Assembly (NCBI GenBank): GCA_002837195.1
Contig: KZ478064.1
Coordinates: forward strand, 62,001-126,000
Source: Enterobacterales bacterium CwR94
GTDB lineage: Bacteria > Pseudomonadota > Gammaproteobacteria > Enterobacterales > Enterobacteriaceae
Direction: 5' to 3'
DNA: 64,000 nucleotides
Below the pieces are notes generated by a model. The model searched no databases. It was not told the origin of the DNA and saw only the letters and a list, made by a program, of their open reading frames with translations. How positions within the stretch are numbered: position 1 is the first letter of the stretch; each line of letters opens with the position of its first letter. The position numbers and the translations under genes are program-made. This document shows, piece after piece, positions 35,239 through 45,748 of the stretch.

Positions 35239-35904
35239 TTAACCGAAATTCAGGCGGGTGGGCGGTGTACGTTTGCCTAAACGCTTGAGGGCGGCATCCA
35301 GCAGTAAACCGTAAGCAGGCAGGAAGAAAATCATGCAGATCAGCACTTTGAAGCAGTAATCCACCAGCGCAATTTCAACCCAATGCTGAGCCATAAAAGG
35401 GTCAGGACTTTGATAAAAGGCGATGAAGAAGAACGCTAAGGTGTCGATGATATTGCCAAGAAACATCGCTGCAGCAGGCGCAATCCACCATTGACGCATT
35501 TGACGCAGGCGATTAAAGACATGCACATCAAGGATTTGCCCCAATGCGTAGGCCATAAAGCTGGCGCAGGCGATGCGGGCAACAAAAATGTTCATTTGCT
35601 GCAGTGCCTGCCAACCCTGCCATTCTCCCATGTAAAACAAGGATGACACTGCCCATGAGATAAACAAGGCGGGTACCATGACCGCGAGAATAATGCGTCG
35701 CGCCAGCGGAGCGCCAAAAATACGCACCGTTAAATCCGTGGCTAAAAAGATAAAGGGAAAGCTGAAAGCACCCCAGGTGGTATGAAAACCAAAAATGGAA
35801 ATCGGTAATTGCACCAGATAGTTACTGGAAATAATCACCAACAGGTGAAACATAGAGAGCCAGATCAGCGCGTGTGTGCGCTGCTGTGGTGTGAACGTCA
35901 GCAT
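35239..35904 (-). CDS. yhhQ: Queuosine precursor transporter YhhQ
   Basis: A 221-residue inner-membrane protein with about six membrane segments. NYLVQLPISIFGFHTTWGAFSFPFIFLATDLTVRIFG is the signature of the VUT/QPTR family. E. coli YhhQ imports 7-cyano- and 7-aminomethyl-7-deazaguanine for queuosine tRNA modification. It is next to tusA, divergent, as in E. coli. The start is ATG 35904. Confidence 0.92.
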   Translation of the reverse strand: MLTFTPQQRTHALIWLSMFHLLVIISSNYLVQLPISIFGFHTTWGAFSFPFIFLATDLTVRIFGAPLARRIILAVMVPALFISWAVSSLFYMGEWQGWQALQQMNIFVARIACASFMAYALGQILDVHVFNRLRQMRQWWIAPAAAMFLGNIIDTLAFFFIAFYQSPDPFMAQHWVEIALVDYCFKVLICMIFFLPAYGLLLDAALKRLGKRTPPTRLNFG

Positions 35905-36096
35905 AGTCGGCCTTTTTAATAATGGGGTGAGGGAACCCAGTGATAATCAGGCGGCATGTTACTTATTCCCGCCATCATTGCAACGGTTAATTAATACGCA
36001 AACGTTATCGTCTGAACCACAGGTGCGCTGTGACTTGCTTCCCCCTTTGGCGCGGGTAAACTAGGCGCCCAGAACCCCAGTCTCATCAGGAAAACC

Positions 36097-36345
36097 ATGA
36101 GCGACCTACTGACTTCGCCTGACCACACGTTGGATGCCCTGGGACTCCGTTGTCCAGAGCCCGTAATGATGGTGCGCAAAACCATTCGTCATATGCAGGA
36201 GGGCGAAACCTTGCTGATCATCGCTGATGATCCGGCAACGACTCGCGATATTCCGGGATTCTGCCGCTTTATGGAACACACGTTACTGGCGCAGGAGACC
36301 GATTCGCTGCCGTATCGCTATCTGGTGAAAAAGGGCGTTGCCTGA
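36097..36345 (+). CDS. tusA: Sulfur carrier protein TusA
   Basis: An 82-residue SirA/TusA-fold protein with the sulfur-relay cysteine at position 19 in [16 protein letters not shown]. It takes sulfur from IscS and passes it through TusBCD-E to MnmA for 2-thiouridine in tRNA. Length and motif match E. coli TusA. It is divergent from yhhQ and convergent with zntA, the standard gene order; its stop codon lies in the loop of the downstream hairpin. Confidence 0.95.
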   Translation: MSDLLTSPDHTLDALGLRCPEPVMMVRKTIRHMQEGETLLIIADDPATTRDIPGFCRFMEHTLLAQETDSLPYRYLVKKGVA

Positions 36346-36356
36346 ACGGCAACGCC
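36334..36356. terminator. Hairpin at the tusA/zntA 3' ends
   Basis: A perfect 9-base stem GGCGTTGCC/GGCAACGCC whose loop contains the tusA stop codon, 6 bases from the zntA stop. Probable bidirectional terminator without a T run. Confidence 0.55.
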
Positions 36357-36362
36357 TGTCAC

Positions 36363-38636
36363 TTAGGCTTTGCGCAGCAGACGTAGCGCATTCGCCGTCA
36401 CCAGTGCGGTGGCACCTGAGTCTGCCAGCACCGCCAGCCACAAGCCGGTCAGGCCCATCAATGTGGTAATCAGAAATAGCGCCTTTAAGCCGAGTGCAAT
36501 GGCGATATTTTGACGGATCACGCTACGCGTGGCGCGTGCCAGACGAATCATCGATGCCAGCCCACCAAGATGATTACGCGTTAACGCACAATCTGCCGTT
36601 TCCAGGGCGACGTCGCTGCCGCCGCCCATGGCGATCCCGATACGCGCTGCTTTCATGGCAGGCGCATCATTAATACCGTCACCCACCATGGCAACGGCAT
36701 GTTGCTGGTTAAGTGCCGTAATGGCTGCCACTTTGTCGGCAGGCAGCAAGCTGGCGCGATAATCAATGCCCAGCTCTCCTGCAATAGCCGCCGCCGCACG
36801 CGGGTTATCTCCGGTCAGCATCACCCCGCGAATATTCAACGCTTGCAGCGCTTTCAGGGCGTTTTTAGCTTCCGGGCGGAGCTGGTCGCGCAGTGCGTAG
36901 ATCGCAACCGGGTATTGGCGTAGGACTTGCACAATAACGGTTTTCCCTTCCGCTTCAAGTGCGGTGATTTGCGCTTGCTGCTGTGCCGTTAAACGGTTGG
37001 GCATGAGCTTCGCGGGTGCGCACAGCATGATGGCTTCACCTGCGACAGTGCCTTCAATGCCGCTGCCGGGAAGTGCGCGGACGTTTTGTGCCTCGGGGCA
37101 TGCGGCGATGCGTTCGCTGACAAAGTGGGCGATCGCTTTTGCCAGTGGATGGGCTGACCCTTGTTCAATTGCGCCTGCCTGCGCAAGCAGAGTATCATCT
37201 GTTTCGCGGCTCCAGTTAGTAAAATCGGTGACCTCGGGCTTGCCCTGAGTCAGGGTGCCGGTTTTATCAAACGCCAGATGGTCAATCTGACTGAGCGTTT
37301 CCAGCGCGGCACCGCCTTTGATTAACGCGCCTCGCCGTGTGGCGGCAGCGAGACCCGATGTGATGGCGGCAGGTGTAGAAATCACCAACGCGCAGGGGCA
37401 ACCGATCAGCAACAACGTCAGGGCTTTATAAATCCAGGGTTGCCATTCGGCGCCGGCCAACAGCGGCGGCACAATCGCGACCAGTAACGCAATAGCCATA
37501 ATGGCGGGCGTGTAATAGCGGCTAAAGCTGTCAATAAAACGCTCGACCGGCGCACGCTTTGATTCGGCTTCTTCAATCAGATGTAAGATGCGATCAATGG
37601 CGCTGTTACCCGGTTCAGAGACCACTTTCAGACGCACAGTACGATCTACACTCAGACTGCCCGCGGCAATGCGTTCACCGGGCTGGCGCTCAACAGGGAT
37701 CGATTCGCCTGTTAGCGCACTCTCATCGAAGCTGGCGACCTGCTCATACAATTCAGCATCGGCGGGCAGACGACCGCCTGCCGTCACTTCAATAATATCG
37801 CCAGGCTGTAAGCGCGTGATCGCCACGGTATCGCGCTTACCCTGCGTAATACGTACGGCGGTTTCAGGCTTCAACGCCATCAGCGCGGTGATCCCTTTGC
37901 GCGCACGGCCAGCGGCAAAGGCTTCCAGCCGTTCGCCGAGCATAAACAGCAGCAGCACCATCGCCGCCTCTGCGGTGGCACCAATAAACAGGGCACCGAT
38001 GGCTGCGACGCTCATCAGTGTTTCAATGGCAAACGGCGTGCCGCTGCGTGTTAAACGCCATGCGGTGCGTAAAATTGGCGTTACACCGGCAAGTGTGGTG
38101 ATGGTGAATGCTAACTTACCAATGTCGGGAGCATAGATATCAATGATCTCACTGAGCAACATCATGACTGCCAACGCAATCAGGGAGAGGTTTTCCTGCC
38201 AGAAATTTTTTTCTGTGGGCGCAGAGGGCTGTGTGCTGGCCAGCGTAAAACCGGCGGCTGCAACAGCGGCTTCTACTTCACGGCTGAGGTCTTTGGCTGC
38301 GACCACGCGTAATTTTTCAGTGGTAAACAGCACCTGGGCTTGTGACACGCCCGGAATACGGCGAACGGCAGTTTCAATTTTGCGGGCACAACTGGGGCAA
38401 TCCATCCCCTGAATTTTCCATTCCTGTGAGGCGGTGATGTCGGATCGATCGCTTTCCTCATCGCCAGAATCGCCACCGCTACAGCTGGAATCACTGCAAC
38501 AATGACCCGCATCGGCCGTTGCCGTGGCGGGCGTAATGGAGGTTATCCCTTTCAGAGTGGGGCGCGTTGCAGGGCTGCAACCCGTTTGGCGCGCCGTATG
38601 TTGATGGCCGCAGCCACAATGATGATGTTGAGACAT
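36363..38636 (-). CDS. zntA: Zn(II)/Pb(II)/Cd(II)-translocating P-type ATPase ZntA
   Basis: A 757-residue P1B ATPase of the inner membrane that exports zinc, lead and cadmium. A His/Cys-rich leader (HHHCGCGHQH at 4-13, GHCCSDSSC near 44-52) is followed by a heavy-metal-binding domain with GMDCPSC (Cys80, Cys83), the membrane CPC motif (GCPCALVIST), the phosphorylation site DKTGTLTQG and the hinge GDGINDAP. An open frame runs to 38714, but the ZntR-type promoter lies at 38683-38714, so translation starts at ATG 38636 after GAGGAA. Order tusA-zntA-yhhN is as in E. coli. Confidence 0.94.
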   Translation of the reverse strand: MSQHHHCGCGHQHTARQTGCSPATRPTLKGITSITPATATADAGHCCSDSSCSGGDSGDEESDRSDITASQEWKIQGMDCPSCARKIETAVRRIPGVSQAQVLFTTEKLRVVAAKDLSREVEAAVAAAGFTLASTQPSAPTEKNFWQENLSLIALAVMMLLSEIIDIYAPDIGKLAFTITTLAGVTPILRTAWRLTRSGTPFAIETLMSVAAIGALFIGATAEAAMVLLLFMLGERLEAFAAGRARKGITALMALKPETAVRITQGKRDTVAITRLQPGDIIEVTAGGRLPADAELYEQVASFDESALTGESIPVERQPGERIAAGSLSVDRTVRLKVVSEPGNSAIDRILHLIEEAESKRAPVERFIDSFSRYYTPAIMAIALLVAIVPPLLAGAEWQPWIYKALTLLLIGCPCALVISTPAAITSGLAAATRRGALIKGGAALETLSQIDHLAFDKTGTLTQGKPEVTDFTNWSRETDDTLLAQAGAIEQGSAHPLAKAIAHFVSERIAACPEAQNVRALPGSGIEGTVAGEAIMLCAPAKLMPNRLTAQQQAQITALEAEGKTVIVQVLRQYPVAIYALRDQLRPEAKNALKALQALNIRGVMLTGDNPRAAAAIAGELGIDYRASLLPADKVAAITALNQQHAVAMVGDGINDAPAMKAARIGIAMGGGSDVALETADCALTRNHLGGLASMIRLARATRSVIRQNIAIALGLKALFLITTLMGLTGLWLAVLADSGATALVTANALRLLRKA

Positions 38637-38682
38637 AACACATTCCTCGTTGTTATGTGGGCCCGTTGCCCAGCGACAGTTG

Positions 38683-38714
38683 ATGCTACACTCTGGAGCC
38701 CACTCCAAAGTCAA
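38683..38714 (-). promoter_or_regulatory. ZntR-type promoter of zntA with 20-base spacer
   Basis: On the minus strand TTGACT (-35, 38709-38714) and TAGCAT (-10, 38683-38688) are separated by exactly 20 bases. The spacer holds the near-perfect dyad TTGGAGTGGGCTCCAGAG, like the E. coli ZntR site. An overlong spacer with a central dyad is the hallmark of MerR-family metal-activated promoters. Confidence 0.85.
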
Positions 38715-38741
38715 GCATCGCGTGTCACTCTCCGTCGAAAA

Positions 38742-39368
38742 TCAGTAATACAGCGTGCGTACCATCATAAAGTGACCAATAAAATAGCAGGCTGCGGTCA
38801 GGGCGCGGTCGGCAGGGAATCGGCGCCGATAGTGACTTACCAGCCAGAGGATATGCGCCAGCAGCAGCAACGTGGTGGCCACCATAAGCCCAAAACTCGC
38901 GTCATTGGGCACCGCCAGATAACGTTCAAAGCCCAGCCAGGCCATCAGTATCAACATGGCCACGAAGGTGAGCACGGGCCAGCGCATTAATTCCAGACGC
39001 GACCAAATTAAGGTCAATAACAAGCCCGCAAGGATCAGCAGGCATATCGCGACGGGCCAGTGAGGGGCAAAACTAATGGCACCGGCAAAACTCGCGGTAT
39101 ACAGCAGGCAAGAAAGGAAAAAAGCGCCAATGGCATACAGTGCTCGCTCAGTGGAAAGCAGGAGCAACGCATCGCCCAGCAGTGAGGCAATCAATCCTGC
39201 CACCACCAGCCATCCCATCAGCGAAAAGAGGGGGGCTTGCCACGCCAGTCCCAGTAATAACAGCAGCGTCAGGGGCTTAAACACCCATCTCTGCCATTGC
39301 GGGCCGCGGTAGGCGGCATCGACATACAACCAGCCGGAAAAAACCACGGCCAGAAAAGACCACAACAT
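38742..39368 (-). CDS. yhhN: YhhN family membrane protein (TMEM86/lysoplasmalogenase-like)
   Basis: A 208-residue inner-membrane protein with about eight hydrophobic segments. MLWSFLAVVFSGWLYVDAAYRGP, QRWVFKPLTLLLLLGLAWQAP and the C-terminal SHYRRRFPADRALTAACYFIGHF match E. coli YhhN, including its 208-residue length. The fold is shared with eukaryotic TMEM86 lysoplasmalogenases; the bacterial function is not established. It lies upstream of zntA on the same strand, with the zntA promoter between them. Confidence 0.9.
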   Translation of the reverse strand: MLWSFLAVVFSGWLYVDAAYRGPQWQRWVFKPLTLLLLLGLAWQAPLFSLMGWLVVAGLIASLLGDALLLLSTERALYAIGAFFLSCLLYTASFAGAISFAPHWPVAICLLILAGLLLTLIWSRLELMRWPVLTFVAMLILMAWLGFERYLAVPNDASFGLMVATTLLLLAHILWLVSHYRRRFPADRALTAACYFIGHFMMVRTLYY

Positions 39369-39542
39369 AATGCACTCCCTGTTGGCTGAATACGGATAAC
39401 ACCTTGTAACCAGTGGATCGACAAAGCGTATTTCTCAGTCTAGGTGATGGGTTGGGCGTGTGACAATCAGTCTGTTCCGGTTGTATGCTTTGAGCAGCGG
39501 CAGCATTTCGCGCGCCGACAGCGTTAACGAGGGCAAGGCACG

Positions 39543-39896
39543 ATGAGCAAACCTCCGCTCTTTTTTGTGATCTTTTTGGCTATCGTCGCCATTCTTGCTT
39601 CACGCCAATTTATCAAGCAACGGCGAGAGAGCGAAGTGAACGATGCATCGCCCATACGCACCATGCTGGTGGAAGTCAAAAACAAGCGCGATTTTCCCTC
39701 GCCGAACCGCCGCTCACGTCAGCGTGAAGAGATTGTGGCCGAGGACATGAAGTATGAAGTGCTGTTTCACCCGCTAAACGGCGCAGGCGACCTTACCGTG
39801 GTGGTTAAAGAAAGGGAGTACCAGCAAATCAATGTGGGTGCGCAGGGAGAACTGCGTATGCAGGGAACGCGCTACATTGGCTTTACGCCGAAATAG
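39543..39896 (+). CDS. yhhM: DUF2500 protein YhhM
   Basis: A 117-residue protein with one N-terminal membrane segment (about 4-21, PLFFVIFLAIVAILASRQFI) and a small soluble domain (RTMLVEVKNKRDFPSPN, YEVLFHPLNGAGDLTVVVKEREYQQINVGAQGEL) typical of DUF2500. The function is unknown. It lies between yhhN and yhhL, as in E. coli. A GAGGGCAAGGCACG ribosome-binding region precedes ATG 39543. Confidence 0.88.
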   Translation: MSKPPLFFVIFLAIVAILASRQFIKQRRESEVNDASPIRTMLVEVKNKRDFPSPNRRSRQREEIVAEDMKYEVLFHPLNGAGDLTVVVKEREYQQINVGAQGELRMQGTRYIGFTPK

Positions 39897-39915
39897 CGCG
39901 TAGGTGAGCGCCTAC

Positions 39916-40191
39916 TTACTTTCTCTTGATGGGCGGCTGCTTTTTCTGCCAGGCGAGCAATTCAAACACGCCAAACAGGAAAATTTTGAACTGCTGCAGC
40001 CCACTAATTTCAGGACCATCTTTGGGTTGTGTCGCTTTCAGCAGCGTCAACTGCAGCCCATGCATCACCACCATAAAAAACAGCGCGACGTGCAAGAAAT
40101 ACTTGAGCGGAACGGGATAGGGGTGAATCAGGTTAGACAGCAGAAAGCCCCACACGCACAGCATCAGCACGCGTCCTAAATTAAGCAACAT
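39916..40191 (-). CDS. yhhL: DUF1145 membrane protein YhhL
   Basis: A 91-residue protein with three or so hydrophobic segments; LLNLGRVLMLCVWGFLLSNLIHP and IFLFGVFELLAWQKK match E. coli YhhL. The function is unknown. The open frame runs into rsmD, but AAGGAG seven bases before ATG 40191 sets the start. That site and the first 11 bases of yhhL lie inside the end of rsmD, so translation of the two is probably coupled. Confidence 0.88.
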   Translation of the reverse strand: MLLNLGRVLMLCVWGFLLSNLIHPYPVPLKYFLHVALFFMVVMHGLQLTLLKATQPKDGPEISGLQQFKIFLFGVFELLAWQKKQPPIKRK

Positions 40192-40795
40192 GGTCGGACT
40201 CCTTAAGCACATTTTGGCGCTGGTACAGACGATAGGCGACCTGACCGGCAATTTTCTCGCGATGCAGCAGCCAGTTATCCGGCACCGGCGGTAAGCCATT
40301 CTCCACTTCGCTTTCAATATAAATTAGCGCTTCCTCACTCAACCAGCCTTGCTGCTCAAGGAGATTGAGTGTGCTATCCAGCATACCCTTGCGAAAAGGC
40401 GGGTCAATAAATACCACATCGTGCGGTTCGCCAGGTTGCGCCAGCCAGGTCAACGTATCCGCATTGACCACATGCGCTTGCTCCGCTTTCAGGGTCGCCA
40501 CATTACGGGTCAACTGTTGCGCGACGGGACGTGCCAGCTCAATCAAGGTTGTGCGTCCTGCATAGCGCGAGAGGGCTTCCAGTCCCAATGCACCGCTACC
40601 GGCAAAACAATCCAGACAGCGTGCCTCTTGCAGAGTCGGTGCCAGCCAGTTAAACAGGGTTTCGCGCACACGGTCAGTGGTGGGACGCAGGCCTGCGCTA
40701 TCCGGCACGGGCAATTTTCTTCCCCGCCATTGTCCACCAATAATACGAATCTGTCCGGCACCGCCACTGCGGGGTTTCTTATTCATCTTGCTCAC
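40181..40795 (-). CDS. rsmD: 16S rRNA (guanine966-N2)-methyltransferase RsmD
   Basis: A 204-residue SAM-dependent methyltransferase. IRIIGGQWRGRKLPVPDSAGLRPTTDRVRETLFNWLAP, the SAM loop LDCFAGSGALGLEAL and the catalytic VFIDPPFRKGM are the family hallmarks. It methylates G966 of 16S rRNA in the 30S subunit. Start GTG 40795 or ATG 40786 (MNKKPRSGG) are both possible. It is divergent from ftsY, the conserved arrangement. Confidence 0.94.
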   Translation of the reverse strand: MSKMNKKPRSGGAGQIRIIGGQWRGRKLPVPDSAGLRPTTDRVRETLFNWLAPTLQEARCLDCFAGSGALGLEALSRYAGRTTLIELARPVAQQLTRNVATLKAEQAHVVNADTLTWLAQPGEPHDVVFIDPPFRKGMLDSTLNLLEQQGWLSEEALIYIESEVENGLPPVPDNWLLHREKIAGQVAYRLYQRQNVLKESDHVA

Positions 40796-40946
40796 AACTC
40801 GTCATAATTTGTTGCGTAGTTTAACGGGCGAAACGGGCGCTGGAAACGGTAAAAAGGGCGTTGTAACGAGCAATAGAGAAAGTGTTAGACTAAGGGATTA
40901 ATTATGAACCTGTTTTGGATCTCTCTTCGAGGAATGTGGTTACACA

Positions 40947-42413
<1,467 letters not shown>

Positions 42414-42419
42414 AACAGG

Positions 42420-43088
42420 ATGATTCGCTTTGAAGAAGTCAGTAAGGCTTATCTCGGCGGTCGGCAGGCATTGCAAGGCGTAGATTTCCATTTACGCCCT
42501 GGTGAAATGGCATTCCTGACCGGTCACTCAGGCGCGGGTAAAAGTACCCTGCTCAAACTGATTTGCGGCATTGAGCGCCCGAGTACAGGAAAAATTTGGT
42601 TCAGTGGACACGATATTAGCCGACTGAAAAATCGCGAAGTGCCGTTCCTGCGTCGCCAAATTGGGATGATTTTCCAGGACCACCATCTGCTGATGGATCG
42701 CTCAGTGTATGACAATGTGGCTATCCCTCTGATTATCTCGGGGGCCAGCGGCGAAGATATTCGACGTCGCGTGTCGGCAGCGCTTGATAAAGTGGGATTG
42801 CTGGATAAAGCGAAAAGTTTTCCTATTCAGCTTTCCGGCGGTGAGCAGCAGCGCGTAGGCATTGCCCGTGCCGTGGTGAACAAACCGGCGGTGCTACTGG
42901 CGGATGAACCGACCGGTAACCTGGATGATGCGCTGTCGCTGGATATTCTGCGTTTGTTTGAAGAGTTTAACCGCGTTGGCGTAACGGTATTGATGGCGAC
43001 GCACGACATGAGCCTGGTTCAACGTCGTCAGTATCGCGTACTGACATTGGCGCAAGGTCGTATGCATGGAGGCTCCAATGGTCAATAA
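42420..43088 (+). CDS. ftsE: Cell division ATP-binding protein FtsE
   Basis: A 222-residue ABC ATPase with Walker [10 protein letters not shown] (about 36-44), signature LSGGEQQR, Walker [13 protein letters not shown] and the H-loop ATHDMS. With FtsX it regulates periplasmic amidase activation (EnvC) at the septum. It is the exact E. coli length and overlaps ftsX by 11 bases. Confidence 0.96.
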   Translation: MIRFEEVSKAYLGGRQALQGVDFHLRPGEMAFLTGHSGAGKSTLLKLICGIERPSTGKIWFSGHDISRLKNREVPFLRRQIGMIFQDHHLLMDRSVYDNVAIPLIISGASGEDIRRRVSAALDKVGLLDKAKSFPIQLSGGEQQRVGIARAVVNKPAVLLADEPTGNLDDALSLDILRLFEEFNRVGVTVLMATHDMSLVQRRQYRVLTLAQGRMHGGSNGQ

Positions 43089-44058
43089 ACGTAACGCCCG
43101 ACCTGCCGCAAAACAGAGCGTGCCTTCGAAAAGCAAAGCGCTGAAAGGCGGTTGGCAGGAGCAATGGCGCTACGCCTGGCGCGGCACATTATCTGAAATC
43201 TGGCGTCAGCCACTTGCCACGCTGTTAACGGTCATGGTGATCGCTATCTCCCTGACCTTACCCAGCGTCTGTTTTCTGGTGTGGAAGAACGTCAGCCAGG
43301 CCGCAGAGCAGTGGTATCCAGCGCCACAGTTAACCGTCTATTTATCCAAAACGTTGGATGATAGCGCGGCGGAAAACGTGGTGGCCGCGCTGAAGCAAGA
43401 AGAGGGTGTGGACAGCGTGAATTACCTGTCGCGTGAAGAGGCGATGGGCGAATTCCGCAACTGGTCGGGTTTTGGTGGCGCATTGGATATGCTGGAGCAA
43501 AATCCCTTACCGGCAGTTGCCATCATTACACCCAAACTCAATTTCCAAAGCGCGGACACCATGCAGACCCTGCGCGATCGCGTCACCAAAGTTGGCGGCG
43601 TGGATGAAGTGCGTATGGACGACAGTTGGTTTGCGCGTCTGGCTGCGTTGACCGGATTAGTCGGACAGGTGGCCGCCATGATTGGCGTGTTGATGGTGAT
43701 CGCCGTGTTCCTGGTGATTGGCAACAGCGTCCGTCTGAGTATTTTTGCCCGCCGCGATACCATCAACGTACAAAAGCTGATTGGTGCAACGGACGGCTTT
43801 ATCCTACGCCCGTTCCTGTATGGCGGGGCGTTATTAGGCTTCCTGGGCGCGGTGTTGTCGCTGGTGCTTTCTCAGGTGCTGGTACTGCGTTTAGAAACCG
43901 TGGTGTCGCAAGTGGCAACCGTCTTTGGTACCGCCTTTACGTTGCACGGTCTGGCATGGGATGAGTCGCTATTACTGCTGCTGGTCGCTGCCATGATTGG
44001 CTGGGTTGCTGCCTGGCTGGCTACCTCGCAACATTTACGTCGCTTTACGCCTCAGTAA
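43078..44058 (+). CDS. ftsX: Cell division membrane protein FtsX
   Basis: A 326-residue inner-membrane protein with four membrane segments: one near 65-88, a periplasmic loop of about 110 residues that in E. coli contacts EnvC, and three C-terminal segments. GGAGG five bases before ATG 43078 fixes the start inside the end of ftsE. It partners FtsE. The basic, Ala/Lys-rich N-terminus (about 40 residues) is cytoplasmic. Confidence 0.95.
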   Translation: MVNKRNARPAAKQSVPSKSKALKGGWQEQWRYAWRGTLSEIWRQPLATLLTVMVIAISLTLPSVCFLVWKNVSQAAEQWYPAPQLTVYLSKTLDDSAAENVVAALKQEEGVDSVNYLSREEAMGEFRNWSGFGGALDMLEQNPLPAVAIITPKLNFQSADTMQTLRDRVTKVGGVDEVRMDDSWFARLAALTGLVGQVAAMIGVLMVIAVFLVIGNSVRLSIFARRDTINVQKLIGATDGFILRPFLYGGALLGFLGAVLSLVLSQVLVLRLETVVSQVATVFGTAFTLHGLAWDESLLLLLVAAMIGWVAAWLATSQHLRRFTPQ

Positions 44059-44193
44059 CGCACGGAAACGTTTTTTTGATATACTCTTCCTTTGCAGTGT
44101 GGCGACATACTGTAGAGGAAGACCTCCTAATCCCCCTTCGACCGCTCCTGACCATCAGATTGTTCTGTGAGTAAGATATCCACGATATTTTTT

Positions 44194-44220
44194 GAACCTG
44201 TGGATAACTATTGTGTCGAA
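44194..44220 (+). promoter_or_regulatory. Sigma-E type promoter of rpoH (P3-like) overlapping a DnaA box
   Basis: GAACCT (44194-44199), a 16-base spacer and TCGAA (44216-44220) match the E. coli rpoH P3 promoter read by sigma-E (GAACCT-N16-TCTGA). The spacer starts with TGTGGATAA (44199-44207), a perfect DnaA box on the complementary strand; TGTGGATCA at 44247-44255 is a weaker second box. E. coli DnaA represses rpoH promoters here. Confidence 0.75.
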
Positions 44221-44318
44221 GTAGCACAGATTGCTTCAATTCTTCCTGTGGATCACGTAATGTAGTGCTCCACGCAAGGATGAGTGCAAGCAACAACGCC
44301 ACTTTTGAGAGGATATGA

Positions 44319-45176
44319 ATGACCAAAGAAATGCATGCTTTAGCTATGTCTCCTGTCGGTAACCTGGACGCTTATATCCGGGCCGCGAATTCACGTCCGG
44401 TTCTGACGGCGGAAGAGGAGAGAGAACTGGCTGAACGGCTGCATTACCAGGGCGATCTGGATGCAGCAAAAACGCTGATCCTTTCTCACCTGCGCTTTGT
44501 TGTTCACGTTGCGCGTAACTACTCTGGTTACGGCTTGCCGCAGGCAGATTTAATTCAGGAAGGTAACATCGGCCTGATGAAAGCGGTGCGCCGCTTTAAC
44601 CCCGAAGTCGGGGTGCGTCTTGTCTCCTTTGCGGTGCACTGGATCAAAGCTGAAATTCATGAATACGTGCTGCGTAACTGGCGTATCGTGAAAGTGGCTA
44701 CCACCAAGGCACAGCGTAAATTGTTCTTTAACCTGCGTAAAACCAAGCAGCGTTTGGGCTGGTTCAACCAGGATGAAGTTGAAATGGTTGCGCGTGAACT
44801 GGGTGTGACCAGCAAAGACGTGATGGAAATGGAATCACGTATGGCGGCGCAGGACATGACCTTCGACCTGAACCCGGACGACGATGCCGGTGAAGGCAAG
44901 CCGATGGCACCCGTGTTGTATCTTCAAGACAAGTCCTCTGACTTTGCCGATGGCATCGAAGAAGACAACTGGGAAACCCACGCGGCAGACAAGCTCAGCG
45001 ATGCCATGCTGTCATTGGATGAACGCAGCCAGCATATCATTCGTGCCCGCTGGTTAGACGATGACAGTAAAACCACATTGCAGGAGTTGGCCGATCAATA
45101 CGGGGTTTCTGCAGAACGTGTTCGTCAGCTTGAAAAGAATGCAATGAAGAAATTGCGTATGGCGATTGAAGCCTAA
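44319..45176 (+). CDS. rpoH: RNA polymerase heat-shock sigma factor, sigma-32
   Basis: A 285-residue sigma-70-family factor. Region 2 ([72 protein letters not shown]) is followed by the RpoH box around [18 protein letters not shown] and by region 4 with a helix-turn-helix ([27 protein letters not shown]). It directs transcription of chaperones and proteases. Its 260-base leader contains multiple promoters and DnaA boxes; the mRNA near the start is an RNA thermometer in E. coli. GAGAGGA precedes ATG 44319. A strong terminator follows. Confidence 0.97.
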   Translation: MTKEMHALAMSPVGNLDAYIRAANSRPVLTAEEERELAERLHYQGDLDAAKTLILSHLRFVVHVARNYSGYGLPQADLIQEGNIGLMKAVRRFNPEVGVRLVSFAVHWIKAEIHEYVLRNWRIVKVATTKAQRKLFFNLRKTKQRLGWFNQDEVEMVARELGVTSKDVMEMESRMAAQDMTFDLNPDDDAGEGKPMAPVLYLQDKSSDFADGIEEDNWETHAADKLSDAMLSLDERSQHIIRARWLDDDSKTTLQELADQYGVSAERVRQLEKNAMKKLRMAIEA

Positions 45177-45204
45177 ACCTTCTTAACGCTGCAGTAGAAA
45201 TTCG

Positions 45205-45237
45205 AAAAGCCGCCTGATGTTCAGGCGGCTTTTTTTT
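45205..45237 (+). terminator. Intrinsic terminator of rpoH
   Basis: A 13-base stem AAAAGCCGCCTGA/TCAGGCGGCTTTT with a TGT loop, followed by further Ts. Confidence 0.95.
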
Positions 45238-45240
45238 GTG

Positions 45241-45748
45241 CTTTTAAGCGTGTTTATGTTCGGCAGACGCCGGTAGTTTTTTATTAATAAAGGGATCTAA
45301 TCGGCGCATATCGCGCATAAACATATTGATTTGCTTTGAGTATTATCTGAAAAGCGTTATTAGGGCCAATTGTTAACACGGGATTTATCTGAAATGATCG
45401 CGCCGTAATGATGTTAATAAATGGATTAAAGTTGTTTATAAATTAAATAAAATCAGCATGTTGCACGTGGCAATATTGCGTTATATTCAATCTTTATCTA
45501 ACCTGTTGTAAATTTTATAATATTCTAAAAATACCAGACTAATCCTATATTGATGAATGTAAATTCTATTAATTTCATTTTTTAAGAATTTATTTCCAAT
45601 AATAACTCAAATTCATCGCAATTGTATTGCAAAGCCACGATCTCTCTCCCCAGGGGCCCCCCTCTCAATTCTTGTAAAACGTTGCCCTATACTGGTTCCG
45701 CCCAAGTTTCGGGTAAATATCCATTCATTTGATGAAGGGAACGTTGTT
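45241..45748. other. AT-rich 508-base intergenic region between rpoH and yjbE
   Basis: No gene or RNA gene is recognised. Most of it (45290-45640) is markedly AT-rich, unlike the rest of the window. Close to yjbE are a CCCCAGGGGCCCCCC stretch and TATACT (45688-45693), a possible -10 for yjbE without a good -35. TAAGAATTTATTTCC at 45583-45597 is a weak match to an RcsB-type site. It marks the junction of two core blocks that are apart in E. coli. Confidence 0.6.

Noticed and set aside
38637-38714. N-terminal extension of zntA to 38714
   Set aside because: The ZntR-type -35 and -10 lie within it, so this DNA is upstream of the transcript.
44199-44255. DnaA boxes as a possible replication origin
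   Set aside because: Only one perfect and one imperfect box exist, without an unwinding element or dnaA/gidA context; they are the known rpoH regulatory boxes.
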